DNA of 64,000 bases from GCA-2688265 sp964527395 (GCA_964527395.1 CAZGQD010000001.1:39720-103719), one strand, 5' to 3'. Counted from the stretch's first letter, positions 32,617-41,615 are shown. The notes: a model not told the origin generated them from the sequence alone. Made by a program: numbers and translations.

Positions 32617-33282
32617 TTAAGTTTTTCTATGATTAAGAATGGTCTTTTCAGCTTTTCTTAGATGCTCTCGATACGTAGAGAGGCTTAGATTCATTTGATC
32701 TGCTAGTTCCTTTAGTTCAATTTGTCTTGGAAATTCATAATAATTATTGTCAATTGCTAAATTGAAGGCTTCTTTTTGCTTTTTTGTTAGGTTAGGCATT
32801 ACTTGTGGGAAGAAAATGTCATTTAGTTTGCTCTGGATTAAGGTTTTTATTTTGATGTGATATAGACCTTTACTAGTTTCTTTTAAGAATTTGATGAAGT
32901 CAGTTAGGTCTTTACGTCGCCAAGCTGCTAGTTCCCAATGTTCAACACCTTTAGTGTCTACGTGAACAGGTCTTGTGTGAAAGACTTTTTTGGCAGCTTT
33001 AGATAATTGTCCAGGCATAGTTTGGATGTCAGTATCAGCATAGACGAAGAAAACATTGTTGCTTTGAATCTCCAATTCTATGATGTTTTTGTCATTTTCT
33101 AGGTCAGCTAGGAAAGCTTTGATGTTTTCTTGCTTTCCATTGATCTTTTCGAAGTGTAAGGAATAAGTGGTATTCTTCTCTTGATATGAGTCTAAAGGGT
33201 ATCCAGTAGAAGTACATTGAAACTTTTTGCATCTAGAGCCAATGATACAGTCATGAGCCAGTTCTAGTTTGAGAATCCACAT
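32617..33282 (-). CDS. Bat-type (HTH_10) transcription regulator
   Basis: The C-terminal 60 residues (NLTKKQKEAFNLAIDNNYYE, PRQIELKELADQMNLSLSTY, REHLRKAEKTIL) are the HTH_10 domain found in bacterio-opsin-activator-like archaeal regulators. The N-terminal 150 residues are an alpha/beta sensor-like region with four cysteines near the start (C12, C18, C22 by eye). No ligand is assigned. It sits upstream of vapBC on the same strand, 25 nt apart, but has its own AT-rich upstream region. Confidence 0.8.
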   Translation of the reverse strand: MWILKLELAHDCIIGSRCKKFQCTSTGYPLDSYQEKNTTYSLHFEKINGKQENIKAFLADLENDKNIIELEIQSNNVFFVYADTDIQTMPGQLSKAAKKVFHTRPVHVDTKGVEHWELAAWRRKDLTDFIKFLKETSKGLYHIKIKTLIQSKLNDIFFPQVMPNLTKKQKEAFNLAIDNNYYEFPRQIELKELADQMNLSLSTYREHLRKAEKTILNHRKT

Positions 33283-33522
33283 GACCCTTAATACTGCGGT
33301 TTTATTTATAAATGTTTGTTATTTGTATTCTCGAGACTATGTTTTAGTACCGTAATAGTGTGGGGAAATGTTATTATATAAGTTAGAGAGCTTATTTTTT
33401 ATGTTTGGATTGAATGGATTAAGATATCATCATCGTTAGGTTTCTAGTAGATATTGCCCTAAAATTATTGTTTTTTATTTTAGATATTGAAATTTGATAA
33501 AATTATAAGGAGAGAAAGAAAA

Positions 33523-34917
33523 ATGAATGTAGAAATATTATCAACAATTGCAAGATTTGGAACAGGAGATTATACTCCTTTAGTTGAAAAAGCAAAAGAG
33601 TGGAGAGAAGATCCTTGGAGAACTGTAGGAAAACCTGAAGAAATGGCTTTTTATCGAGATAATAGAAACTCTGCTTTAGAATGTGGAAGACCAAAAGGGA
33701 TTAGTGATGAAAGATGGTATCAAAAGTCATTAACAGCTGATCAAACTGCTTTTTTAGGTGGTACGGCAATAGTAGAAGTTGCAGATGGAGTAGGTTTTGA
33801 TGGACAGGTTTCTTTGAGAGGTAAAGCAGCTTTTGTTGAACCTTTTTTAGAAGTAGGACCTTTAGTTAAGGGGGAATTGGAAGATATTAAGGGAAGAATT
33901 CAATCCTTAGGTTCAGGGGATACTGAAGAAATAAGTGCTTTATTGCAGCGAGCTGAAGCTATTGCGCCAGTAGCTAAAGGAAGAAAAAAAGGAAGAGCAC
34001 CAATCTTTTTTTATGGTGTTGCAGATAAGACTTTTGGAGTTCCAGAAAGTGTTTATGGAAGAATGGAAGCTGTTGCAAGAGATGTTTTTGAAGGGTTTTC
34101 AGAAGTAGCTTCTAGATTGGGAAGTTCAGATTCTATTGATGATGCAATCTTTTCTGGAAATGGTCAAGGAGCTGATCCAAAGTTTCTGACAGGTTCAGTA
34201 GATTTAATGTTAACTGAAGAAGGAGATATTTATGTAATAGATGTTGGAAGTCCTGGTGTTGGACTTGTATGTGATATTGCTTATGCAAGTCAAGCTTTAG
34301 GAAAAAGACCTTCATATGGGTTTGATGCTTTTGCAAGAAGTTTAGCAGGAAAAAAAGTTGAACTTAATGAAAATGGAGCTGGGCAATTGGGTTTTTTTGC
34401 ATTTGAAAGAGAGGGTGTAAGGAGATTGTTAGCTGAAGGAGGGGCTGATGTAAGTGTGGTTTCAAGAAGAGGACCAGAAGCAGTTGTAGATGGAGAAATT
34501 TTCCCAAGTTTAGGTTTTGATTATCTTACTAGGAAGCAACCACTTAGAAATAGAGTTTTAGGAGCAATGCAAAGAAGGTTAGTTGAGAATGGAGCTTATG
34601 CGCTTCCTTCTTGTGAGGTAATGCCTAATCAGGATAGGACTTTAAAAGAATTTTATTTTGGACAGAGAATAAGAGCAAGACCTGAACTGGATGCAGGAGT
34701 TGTTGTGAAGAAGAGACCATTTTTTACTCATTATTTGCCAAGAGGGGGTTACAAAAAACCTTTAGTAGTTCCAGTTTGGTCTAGAGAGGCTAGAAAATTG
34801 TCAACAAAAACACAGTTTGAAGCTTTTGTTCCTTCATTAAATCGAATGGATATTGAAGGTTTGGGAAGTGGACTTAGGTCATATGAAATTAGAATGTATG
34901 TTGGAGGGATTAAATGA
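33523..34917 (+). CDS. ATP-grasp-like protein, first gene of a three-gene operon
   Basis: The ATG at 33523 has AAGGAGAG eight bases upstream. The 464-residue protein is not clearly assigned. The segment LTGSVDLMLTEEGDIYVIDV followed by GSPGVGLVCDI resembles the ATP-grasp motif in which an Asp/Asn and Glu near the end of two strands bind Mg-ATP. The remaining parts (SRRGPEAVVDGEIFP, RPFFTHYLPRGGYKKPLVVP) fit an alpha/beta enzyme. Its stop overlaps the start of the HAD gene in an ATGA. Coupling to an aspartoacylase-like hydrolase two genes on suggests amide or peptide bond chemistry on an amino acid derivative. Confidence 0.5.
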   Translation: MNVEILSTIARFGTGDYTPLVEKAKEWREDPWRTVGKPEEMAFYRDNRNSALECGRPKGISDERWYQKSLTADQTAFLGGTAIVEVADGVGFDGQVSLRGKAAFVEPFLEVGPLVKGELEDIKGRIQSLGSGDTEEISALLQRAEAIAPVAKGRKKGRAPIFFYGVADKTFGVPESVYGRMEAVARDVFEGFSEVASRLGSSDSIDDAIFSGNGQGADPKFLTGSVDLMLTEEGDIYVIDVGSPGVGLVCDIAYASQALGKRPSYGFDAFARSLAGKKVELNENGAGQLGFFAFEREGVRRLLAEGGADVSVVSRRGPEAVVDGEIFPSLGFDYLTRKQPLRNRVLGAMQRRLVENGAYALPSCEVMPNQDRTLKEFYFGQRIRARPELDAGVVVKKRPFFTHYLPRGGYKKPLVVPVWSREARKLSTKTQFEAFVPSLNRMDIEGLGSGLRSYEIRMYVGGIK

Positions 34918-35360
34918 ATGCTGTAATTATTGATTTTAGTAGAACTTTAAAGGATCCGGATTTAGGAGAATATATTCCTGGGTCTTTTGAATTACTAAAT
35001 TTTTTTAGAGAAAAAAAGATTTTGATGTATTTAGTTAGTGCAGGGAATTTTTTTACTGAAGAGGATAGATTGAAATTGTCTAAATTTTTTGAAGAGATAG
35101 TAATTGTTGAAGAAAAAAGTGAAATTGATTTTAGGAAGATACTTGAAAATAATGGTTTTAATAAAAATGATGTGATGGTTTTAGGTGATAGGATTAATGG
35201 TGAAATTGAGATAGGAAATAGATTAGGTTTGAAGACAATTAGATTTAAAAAAGGAAAGTTTGCGAATTTGGATATTGAGAATGATTATCAGAAAGCAGAT
35301 TTTGTTGTTACTGATTTGATGGAAGCTAAAGAGATAATTAGTAATGAGATTGGTTTTTAG
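34914..35360 (+). CDS. HAD-superfamily hydrolase-like protein
   Basis: A compact 148-residue HAD domain. Motif I is VIIDFSRTL: the nucleophile Asp7 is present but the usual second Asp is Ser. Motif II is MYLVSAGN, and motif IV is MVLGDRINGEIEIGNRLG. The cap is minimal. Phosphatases with Asp-x-Ser are unusual, because the second acid protonates the leaving group, so activity may be reduced. The start overlaps the upstream gene by 4 nt (ATGA), and the next gene begins within or just after its stop. Confidence 0.75.
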   Translation: MNAVIIDFSRTLKDPDLGEYIPGSFELLNFFREKKILMYLVSAGNFFTEEDRLKLSKFFEEIVIVEEKSEIDFRKILENNGFNKNDVMVLGDRINGEIEIGNRLGLKTIRFKKGKFANLDIENDYQKADFVVTDLMEAKEIISNEIGF

Positions 35361-35367
35361 AGAAAAA

Positions 35368-36213
35368 ATGGACGATAATAACATAATTGTACGAAGCTAT
35401 GATTCTAGAGTACCTGGTCCTTCTGTGGCTGTGATTGGAGGAGTGCATGGAAATGAATTAGTAGGGATTGAAGCTGTGCGTTACTTTATGGGGCAAGTAG
35501 ATTCTGGAGACTTTAGATTAGAAAGAGGAAGGGTTGATTTTGTTTTAGCTAATCCTCGGGCAATTGCTGGAGGTGTGCGTTATATTGAACAGGATTTGAA
35601 TCGCTTGAATCTTAGGGAGCCAGTTGTAGCTAGGTCTTATGAAGCTGGGCTAGCTTTACAACTTAGAGAGATTTTTGATAGAGCAGAAGTTAGTTTAGAT
35701 TTGCATGCTTCTACTTTGGAAGATATGAAGCCGTTTGCTATTTGTGAAGGAAATGCTAGTGAATTGGTAAGTTATTTGTACCCCGGAATTGTATGTTCTG
35801 GTTTTGATGAGCATGAACCTGGAGGAACTGATTATTTAATGAATTTGATGGGAAAGAAAGGAATATGTGTGGAATCAGGGTATGCTAGAGCTATGGAAGA
35901 TGTTCCAGAAGTTAAGGGAATGGTTTATAATCTTTTTAAGGGACTTGGAATGATGCCAGGAGAAGTAACTAGGTATGAAGAAAAAACAAGATATGAAGTG
36001 TTTTCTTCATACAAACCAAGAGGGAATTTTGTATTGGCTGATGAGTTTGCTAGCTTTGCTGCTTTAGAAGAAGGTGCTGTTATTGGAAGAGATGATGGTA
36101 AAGTTATTAAGGCAGAAAGAGATTGTAATATCATATTTGCAAGATCAATAAATAATAGTGGCATTGGGCCTAATAAAGAGGCTTATTTGCTGATGAGAGA
36201 AGTTCAAAATTAA
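35368..36213 (+). CDS. Succinylglutamate desuccinylase/aspartoacylase-family (M14) zinc hydrolase
   Basis: The ATG at 35368 is taken as start; an in-frame ATG at 35344 overlaps the HAD gene by 17 nt and cannot be excluded. The zinc ligands are visible: His and Glu in IGGVHGNELVG, then His in VSLDLHAST. The conserved ANPRAI and EQDLNRL segments of the AstE/AspA family are present. GICVESGYA may provide the catalytic Glu. The family hydrolyses N-acylated amino acids. It is the last gene of the operon with the ATP-grasp-like and HAD genes. A structured RNA candidate follows 35 nt after its stop. Confidence 0.85.
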   Translation: MDDNNIIVRSYDSRVPGPSVAVIGGVHGNELVGIEAVRYFMGQVDSGDFRLERGRVDFVLANPRAIAGGVRYIEQDLNRLNLREPVVARSYEAGLALQLREIFDRAEVSLDLHASTLEDMKPFAICEGNASELVSYLYPGIVCSGFDEHEPGGTDYLMNLMGKKGICVESGYARAMEDVPEVKGMVYNLFKGLGMMPGEVTRYEEKTRYEVFSSYKPRGNFVLADEFASFAALEEGAVIGRDDGKVIKAERDCNIIFARSINNSGIGPNKEAYLLMREVQN

Positions 36214-36248
36214 TGAGTTCATAATTAATAATAATAATAATAATAATG

Positions 36249-36387
36249 AAGAAAATTAGCACTGTCAGACTTACTGCAGGTACATTCCACTGAGTTTTGA
36301 ATTTTTACTGGAAAAGCAGTAAAAATACTCGTGGAAATAGTCTTGAGTTGATTGACATTGCCAGTAAGAGACGGTGCTAATTTTCTT
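36249..36387 (+). ncRNA. Structured RNA family, copy 1
   Basis: A 16-18 bp closing stem (AAGAAAATTAGCAC with GTGCTAATTTTCTT, plus TGTC/GACG) encloses the conserved core GTCAGACTTA, GCAGGTACATTCC and TTGCCAGTAAG. CTTACTG pairs with CAGTAAG; TTCCAC-T-GAG pairs with CTC-GTGGAA; and a terminal hairpin TTTTTACTG/CAGTAAAAA closes the element. Copies at 44651 and 49156 keep the core but use different closing-stem sequences that still pair. G-U pairs in the closing stem on this strand support plus as the functional strand. It lies between the aspartoacylase-like gene and hisS. Confidence 0.7.
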
Positions 36388-36420
36388 GTAATTTAAGTAA
36401 AAGTATACGGAGTTGTAATA

Positions 36421-37722
36421 ATGGCAGAATTAATGGTAGCAAAAGGAGTTAGGGATATTGACCCGCAAATTAAGTTGATTAAAAATGAAGTTATTTCTAA
36501 GTTGCAAGAGATGTTTGAGTTATATGGATTTGCACCCCTTGAGACGCCTGCAGTAGAAAGGTTTGAGAATCTTGGTGCCAAATTTGCAGCAGGAGAAGAG
36601 TCTGATGCACTAAAAGAAATATTTCATGTGACAGATAACGCTAGGAGGCATTTAGCGCTTAGGTTTGATTTGACTGTACCGCTTGCTCGATATGTAGCTA
36701 TGAATAAAGATATCAAAATGCCGTTTAAAAGGTATGAAGTTGGTAGAGTTTATCGTGATGGTCCGATCAAACTTGGACGTTATCGAGAGTTTTGGCAATG
36801 TGATATTGATATTGTGGGAAGTAAATCTATGTTATGTGAGGCTGAATTACTTGCTGTTGCTCAAGGGTTTTTTGCATCAATTGGAGTTGATGTTTTACTT
36901 AAAGTAAATAATCGTAAAGTTTTGACTGGAATATTAAACCAAGTTGGAGTTAGTTCAGATGATATTGAAGGAGCGATAATTTCCATTGATAAGCTTGATA
37001 AAATTGGGGTTTCTGGAGTTTCTGAAGAGCTTGCTGCTAAAGGTTATACAGCTGAACAGATTGCTGCACTATTTTCTGTGATCAAAAAAGGAATTACACT
37101 TGAAGAATTGAAATCTAAAGTGAATGATTCTGTGGCTCTTGAAGGAATGAATGATTTAGAGGAGTTATTTACATATTTAGAGAATATGGGTATTGACAAA
37201 GTAGTATTTGATGTTTCACTTGCACGTGGACTTGCATATTATACTGGAACTGTGTTTGAAGCTTTTGCTACTTCTGGACCTGTTACTTCTAGTTTATGTG
37301 GTGGTGGACGTTATGACGATATGATTGGATCTTTTATAGGAGGGAATGCTAGTGTTCCTGCTGTAGGAGTTAGTTTTGGGATTGAACCAGTTATAGATAT
37401 ACTTAAGTCTCAACGTGAGGTTTTACAGAAGTCACCTGCACAGTTGTTTATGGTTCCAATTGGAGATTGTACTGTGAAAGTTTTGGCAATTGCTGAAGAG
37501 TTTCGGGATGCAGGAGTAAAGGTTAGTTTTTCTATAGGTAAAAAAGGTGTTAGTAAGAGTTTGGCATATGCAAGTTCACTAAATATTCCTTATGTGGTTA
37601 TAATTGGGCAAAAGGAGATAGAGGAGAACAAGATTACTTTGAGAGATATGCGTAGTGGAGAGGAAAGTAAGATTTCTGTAGAGGATGCTTTATTGAAGTT
37701 AGAGAAGGAGTTGCATGAGTGA
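36421..37722 (+). CDS. hisS: Histidyl-tRNA synthetase
   Basis: The 433-residue class II synthetase charges tRNA-His with histidine. It shows motif 2 (RYREFWQCDIDIVG), the His-specific LARGLAYYTGTVFE, motif 3-type GGGRYDDMIG with GVSFGIEPV, and the C-terminal HGTP anticodon-binding domain. The start VAKGVRDIDPQ is typical. Length is normal. The ATG has GGAG 8 nt upstream. The matching tRNA-His at 31851 carries the G(-1) identity element that this enzyme needs. Confidence 0.97.
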   Translation: MAELMVAKGVRDIDPQIKLIKNEVISKLQEMFELYGFAPLETPAVERFENLGAKFAAGEESDALKEIFHVTDNARRHLALRFDLTVPLARYVAMNKDIKMPFKRYEVGRVYRDGPIKLGRYREFWQCDIDIVGSKSMLCEAELLAVAQGFFASIGVDVLLKVNNRKVLTGILNQVGVSSDDIEGAIISIDKLDKIGVSGVSEELAAKGYTAEQIAALFSVIKKGITLEELKSKVNDSVALEGMNDLEELFTYLENMGIDKVVFDVSLARGLAYYTGTVFEAFATSGPVTSSLCGGGRYDDMIGSFIGGNASVPAVGVSFGIEPVIDILKSQREVLQKSPAQLFMVPIGDCTVKVLAIAEEFRDAGVKVSFSIGKKGVSKSLAYASSLNIPYVVIIGQKEIEENKITLRDMRSGEESKISVEDALLKLEKELHE

Positions 37723-37795
37723 TTATTGTAAATAGCTAATTGATAAGTACTGTTTACAAAGTAGAGATTTGTCTTTTTATAAAGGTGTTTATTGA

Positions 37796-38845
37796 ATGGA
37801 ACTCAAAAAGAGGTTGTCAAAAGAAGTTACAGTATTAGCTATATTTTTTATCTTAACAATTTTGTTTGTAAGTATATCTTTTTTTCATCTTAACAATTCT
37901 TTGAATAATATCATTACAGAAGCTGAACCTACACAAAATGCTATGGAACATATGGTTCAAGATGTTTATAGAGATAATATAGTTTTACTTGAGTACCTTA
38001 ATATTGAAGATTATAATTCTGCTGTAATTTTGGATAGTAAAATTAAGGAATCAAGCGGATTGTGTAGAGAGGTTCAAAATGATATAGAGAATCTTATAAT
38101 TATGGGACTTATGACTGACCAAGAACTAATTAGTGAATATGAAGATGCTTTATTATTGCATTCACAAGTAGAAAAGATAAGAGATGAGATTATTACCTTA
38201 CACAAGGAAGAATTAGCAACAGGTAATGATTTAAGTTTACAAAAAAAGGAATTATTGGAAGAGCATAGTGTTGTGTTAGATGAAGCTATAGGTGCATTCA
38301 CTTCAACAGCTAAAAAGATACAGTTAAATAATGATCTCTTAAAAGATAAGATTTTATGGCAGTCAAAAGTGTTTGTTTTGCTGGTTCTTAGTTTAATAGT
38401 TATTTTTATCATTTTGACTATTAGAAAGTTAAAGGATATTAGCTTAGAAGTAATAGCACCAATTGATAATATAATAGGTGCCACAAAAAGTTTTGTAGAT
38501 GGTGATTTTAATTCAAGGATCTCTTTTAGTAATAAATTTGTTGAAATTGGGGAATTGCAGAATAATATTAATCAGGTTTTTTCAGTGATTAATAATGAAA
38601 CTAATAAGAATTTAGAAAAAAAGAAGCAAATTGATTTACAGCTATTAAAGAAAGAATATGTTCAAATTTTGAATTATTTAAAGAAAAATACAGAAAATAA
38701 TGTAAAAACTAATATTAGTGATCTAAAAAAACATTTGAATGTTACACACCCAACTATATTAGAACGATTAAATTATTTAGAAAGAAGAGGATTTATTTTA
38801 TTACGTAAAGAAGGTAGAGAGAAGTTTATATCAATAATTGAGTGA
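37796..38845 (+). CDS. Membrane-bound one-component regulator: 4-helix sensor, HAMP, winged helix
   Basis: Residues 12-32 (VTVLAIFFILTILFVSISFF) and 190-208 (VFVLLVLSLIVIFIILTI) are membrane helices. They flank an all-helical extracytoplasmic sensor of about 155 residues like 4HB_MCP domains. A HAMP-like linker (VIAPIDNIIGATKSFVDGDF) follows. The C-terminus (LKKHLNVTHPTILERLNYLE followed by RRGFILLRKEGREKFISI) is a winged-helix DNA-binding domain. No kinase or methyl-accepting domain is present, so signal goes straight from membrane to DNA. Putative regulator of nearby genes such as doxX 100 nt downstream; that is inference. Confidence 0.75.
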   Translation: MELKKRLSKEVTVLAIFFILTILFVSISFFHLNNSLNNIITEAEPTQNAMEHMVQDVYRDNIVLLEYLNIEDYNSAVILDSKIKESSGLCREVQNDIENLIIMGLMTDQELISEYEDALLLHSQVEKIRDEIITLHKEELATGNDLSLQKKELLEEHSVVLDEAIGAFTSTAKKIQLNNDLLKDKILWQSKVFVLLVLSLIVIFIILTIRKLKDISLEVIAPIDNIIGATKSFVDGDFNSRISFSNKFVEIGELQNNINQVFSVINNETNKNLEKKKQIDLQLLKKEYVQILNYLKKNTENNVKTNISDLKKHLNVTHPTILERLNYLERRGFILLRKEGREKFISIIE

Positions 38846-38944
38846 TTTTAACTATTTTTTAACTATTACTTTAACTGTTTCTAAGATTTTTTTATAAAGG
38901 GTTTTTTCATTAGAATTTCTATGAATCAAAGGAGGTTTTGATAA

Positions 38945-39346
38945 ATGAATGAATCTAAGAAAGAAGAATATAAAGGTTGGAGTTTGTTAGGATTGAGGTT
39001 AGTGATAGCAGTAGTATTTCTTTATCACGGTTGGCCGAAGGCAACACAATGGGGAATGGCGACAGAGAAATTTGTAGGAATGGGGTTTCCAGGATTTTTA
39101 GGACCAATAGTTGGGATTGCAGAAGTAATCGGTGCTATTTTAATAATTGTAGGAATTTGGCATGCATGGGCTAATTATGCGTTAGCAGCAATTATAGCTG
39201 TTGCTATAGTAGGTGTACAGATTCCAGCTGCAATCAAAGCAGGAAAATTGTTACCTTCAGGGTTAGAAAGAGATTTGTTAATTTTTGCTGGCAATTTAGT
39301 ATTAGCTTTTCATGGACCAGGTAAATTGGCAAAGAAGTCTAGATAG
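38945..39346 (+). CDS. DoxX-family membrane protein
   Basis: The 133-residue protein has four membrane helices and the DoxX family signatures: LGLRLVIAVVFLYHGWPKA, the IVGIAEVIGAILIIVGIWHA segment, and a C-terminal LERDLLIFAGNLVLAFHGPG. DoxX proteins are linked to redox or thiosulfate:quinone chemistry in some archaea, but in most organisms the role is unknown. A strong AGGAGGT ribosome-binding site precedes the ATG, with a TATA box (ttttttataaag) further upstream. A long oligo-T terminator follows. Confidence 0.9.
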   Translation: MNESKKEEYKGWSLLGLRLVIAVVFLYHGWPKATQWGMATEKFVGMGFPGFLGPIVGIAEVIGAILIIVGIWHAWANYALAAIIAVAIVGVQIPAAIKAGKLLPSGLERDLLIFAGNLVLAFHGPGKLAKKSR

Positions 39347-39385
39347 ATTTTTTTTCTTTTTTCTTTTTTTTTCCTTATTTTTTTG
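39347..39385 (+). terminator. Oligo-T terminator after doxX
   Basis: Runs of 8, 6, 9 and 7 T separated by single C or CC/A bases follow the stop codon immediately. There is no hairpin; this is a strong archaeal-type intrinsic terminator. Confidence 0.75.
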
Positions 39386-39415
39386 TAATAACTTACTGTT
39401 TTGTGGCAATTATGT

Positions 39416-40201
39416 TTAAATTAGAACAATTTTTCTTAGTTCATTATTTAAGTCATCTAAAGAAAGGTTTGTCTTTTCAATTGGTGCTTCAGAGTCATCT
39501 TCAATGAATTTTTTCAGGTAGTTATCTAAAATGGTTATATTTTGAATATTATCTTTTTCTTTACCTTGTGATTTTAATTCTATGATCTTTTTTAATTCAA
39601 TTAGAATTGAATTTGGAACTATTTCTTTCATATTTTCTATGGTCTCACTAATTATTGTAGGTGGAATGGATTTTTTATGAATAATCCATTTTGCATTAAT
39701 TAGGCCTCTGTAAGCATAAAGATATCTTTTATAAGTAATACAATCACCAGATTTTATATATTTGAGATAATTTTTTCTGCACATTGATTTGTAATGATGG
39801 TATAGTGATGTTTTATTGAAGTTTTTCAATGCAAAATTTTTGAAAACTTTGTTTTGTTTTCCAATGTAGATTATGTCTGTAGTTAACCATTCTATTGTTG
39901 TAGGGTTTGATGAAGAGAGTAGTTTTACGTATTTGAAGATATCAAACCCAGAAATATCTATTAAGGCGCTTTCTGGTGGACAAGACTTTCCTTCTTTATC
40001 AAAAGTGCAATTGATTACTTCTTTTGGCTTGCTAATTTGAATGTAATCTCTTATAGGCCTAACAAAAACAAATCTGATATCATAATCACTGTTTTTGCTG
40101 TTCATCCCCCAAGCTCTGCTTCCGTTTTCAATAGCAAAAATTATTTTGATGTTTTCTTGTTTTTCGATGTTTTTACAGATTTCTTTGATTTTTTCTTTCA
40201 T
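39416..40201 (-). CDS. RlaP/YcgL-type predicted nucleotidyltransferase
   Basis: The 261-residue product has the polymerase-beta fold signature GSRAWGMNSKNSDYDIRFV, giving the Gly-Ser and Asp-x-Asp metal-binding pair near residues 29-42. VRPIRDYI and SGFDIFKYVKLLSSSNPTTI are characteristic of PF10127 (RlaP). The C-terminal helices (YKSMCRKNYLKYIKSGDC) are typical too. Bacterial relatives occur with RNA-repair functions; the substrate is unknown here. The gene is convergent with doxX and has its own AT-rich promoter region. Confidence 0.85.
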   Translation of the reverse strand: MKEKIKEICKNIEKQENIKIIFAIENGSRAWGMNSKNSDYDIRFVFVRPIRDYIQISKPKEVINCTFDKEGKSCPPESALIDISGFDIFKYVKLLSSSNPTTIEWLTTDIIYIGKQNKVFKNFALKNFNKTSLYHHYKSMCRKNYLKYIKSGDCITYKRYLYAYRGLINAKWIIHKKSIPPTIISETIENMKEIVPNSILIELKKIIELKSQGKEKDNIQNITILDNYLKKFIEDDSEAPIEKTNLSLDDLNNELRKIVLI

Positions 40202-40264
40202 TTTATGGATTAAATGATATATAATATATTTAAATATTGATTTGTTTTTATGAGGCGTATTTGG

Positions 40265-40332
40265 TTGTTTCCTTATCAGAAGGAAGCTTTTAGGTATTTG
40301 TTTCCTTTTTGGAAGGAAAGTTTATAAATAAA
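40265..40332 (+). promoter_or_regulatory. Two operator-like dyads next to the TATA box of the ATPase gene
   Basis: GTTTCCTTATCAGAAGGAAGC and GTTTCCTTTTTGGAAGGAAAG occur about 30 bp apart. Both are imperfect palindromes with TTTCC/GGAA arms. The second directly abuts TTTATAAAT, the TATA box of the 40350 gene. The direct repetition and position suggest cooperative binding of a regulator over the promoter. Confidence 0.5.
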
Positions 40333-40349
40333 AGGCCTTTTTATGGTGT

Positions 40350-41615
40350 ATGAAAGAAGTATTGAAGGATATCATTAGTAAATTTCATGCTCGAGGAATG
40401 CCTGAGTTAGTTAATAGAAGTATAGATATTCCACTACATTCTAACAAAGTTATTAGTGTAATTGGGCCTAGAAGAGCAGGGAAAACATATATGTTGTTTC
40501 AGGCGATGAAAGGGATTTCTGATATAACTGATATTGTTTATGTGAATTTTGAGGATGATAGGCTTAGTATGTCTGCTGCTGATTTAGATATGATACTTCA
40601 GGCTTATTTTGAACTATATCCAGAGAAAGAAGAATCTAGATTGTATTTTTTCTTTGATGAGATACAAGAAGTTTCTGGTTGGGAGAAATTTGTTCGTAGA
40701 GTTTATGATACAATTAGTAAGAAGGTGTTTGTAACAGGATCATCTGCGAAGTTGCTTAGTCGTGAGATTGCTACATCACTTCGTGGAAGAACAATTCCAT
40801 ATTATGTTTTGCCATTGTCTTTTGAGGAGTATTTAGCTTTTAAAGAATATGATATCGATTTAAATACTACTAAGGGTAAAGCTGCTTTGATTAAGGAATT
40901 TTTGGAGTTTATGGTGAAAGGAGGTTTTCCTGAAACTGTTTTTCTTGAGAGTGAAATGCATTTGAAGGTTTTGCGGCAATATTTTGATGTGATGTTGTAT
41001 AAGGATATAATTGAACGTTATTCATTAGGGAATTCTTTAGCTTTGAAAAAGTTAGTTCGAAAAGTGATTTCTAACAGTTCGAAGAGTTTTTCTGTTTTTA
41101 AGACTTTTAATGAACTTAAGTCTGAAGGAATAAAATTAAGTAAGGATTCAATCTATAAGTATATTGACTATTGTGAAGATGCTTTTATGTTCTTTACCTT
41201 GTCTAACTATTCTAGATCTGTGTCTAAGCAAAGAGTGCGTAAGATATATTCTGTAGATACTGGGCTTAGTTCTAATTTATCTTTTAGTTTAAGTAAGGAT
41301 AGTGGACGTTTGTTTGAGAATGTGGTTTTCTTACAGCTTAAAAGGTTAGATAGAGAAGTGTTTGTTTATCAAGGAAAGGGTGAGTGCGACTTTGTAATTA
41401 TGGATAGAGAAAAGGTAGATTTTGTGATTCAGGTTTGTTTCAAATTGACTAAACAAAATCGTGAGCGAGAAATTAATGGTTTATTGGAAGCTATGGAAGA
41501 GTTTAAGTTGGATAGTGGCTTGATTGTTACACTTGATCAGTATGAAGATATTGAACTTAGTGGTAAATTAGTTAAAGTTAGGCCAATTTATAGTTGGTTA
41601 TTGGGTAATGAATAA
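40350..41615 (+). CDS. AAA-type archaeal ATPase with DUF4143 domain
   Basis: The 421-residue protein has the Walker A IGPRRAGKTYM at residues 38-48 and Walker B RLYFFFDEIQEV. Sensor 1 is KVFVTGSSAKLL. A C-terminal DUF4143 nuclease-like part reads GRLFENVVFLQLKR, then VYQGKGECDFVI. Such proteins are common and often single in archaeal genomes; role unresolved, possibly toxin- or defence-related. The TATA box TTTATAAAT is about 28 nt upstream, so the mRNA is leaderless. The next small membrane gene overlaps its stop by one base. Confidence 0.9.
   Translation: MKEVLKDIISKFHARGMPELVNRSIDIPLHSNKVISVIGPRRAGKTYMLFQAMKGISDITDIVYVNFEDDRLSMSAADLDMILQAYFELYPEKEESRLYFFFDEIQEVSGWEKFVRRVYDTISKKVFVTGSSAKLLSREIATSLRGRTIPYYVLPLSFEEYLAFKEYDIDLNTTKGKAALIKEFLEFMVKGGFPETVFLESEMHLKVLRQYFDVMLYKDIIERYSLGNSLALKKLVRKVISNSSKSFSVFKTFNELKSEGIKLSKDSIYKYIDYCEDAFMFFTLSNYSRSVSKQRVRKIYSVDTGLSSNLSFSLSKDSGRLFENVVFLQLKRLDREVFVYQGKGECDFVIMDREKVDFVIQVCFKLTKQNREREINGLLEAMEEFKLDSGLIVTLDQYEDIELSGKLVKVRPIYSWLLGNE

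Noticed and set aside
36249..36387. T-box-like or other leader regulation of hisS by RNA copy 1
   Set aside because: The other two copies of the same RNA are not upstream of synthetase genes, and archaea are not known to use T-boxes.
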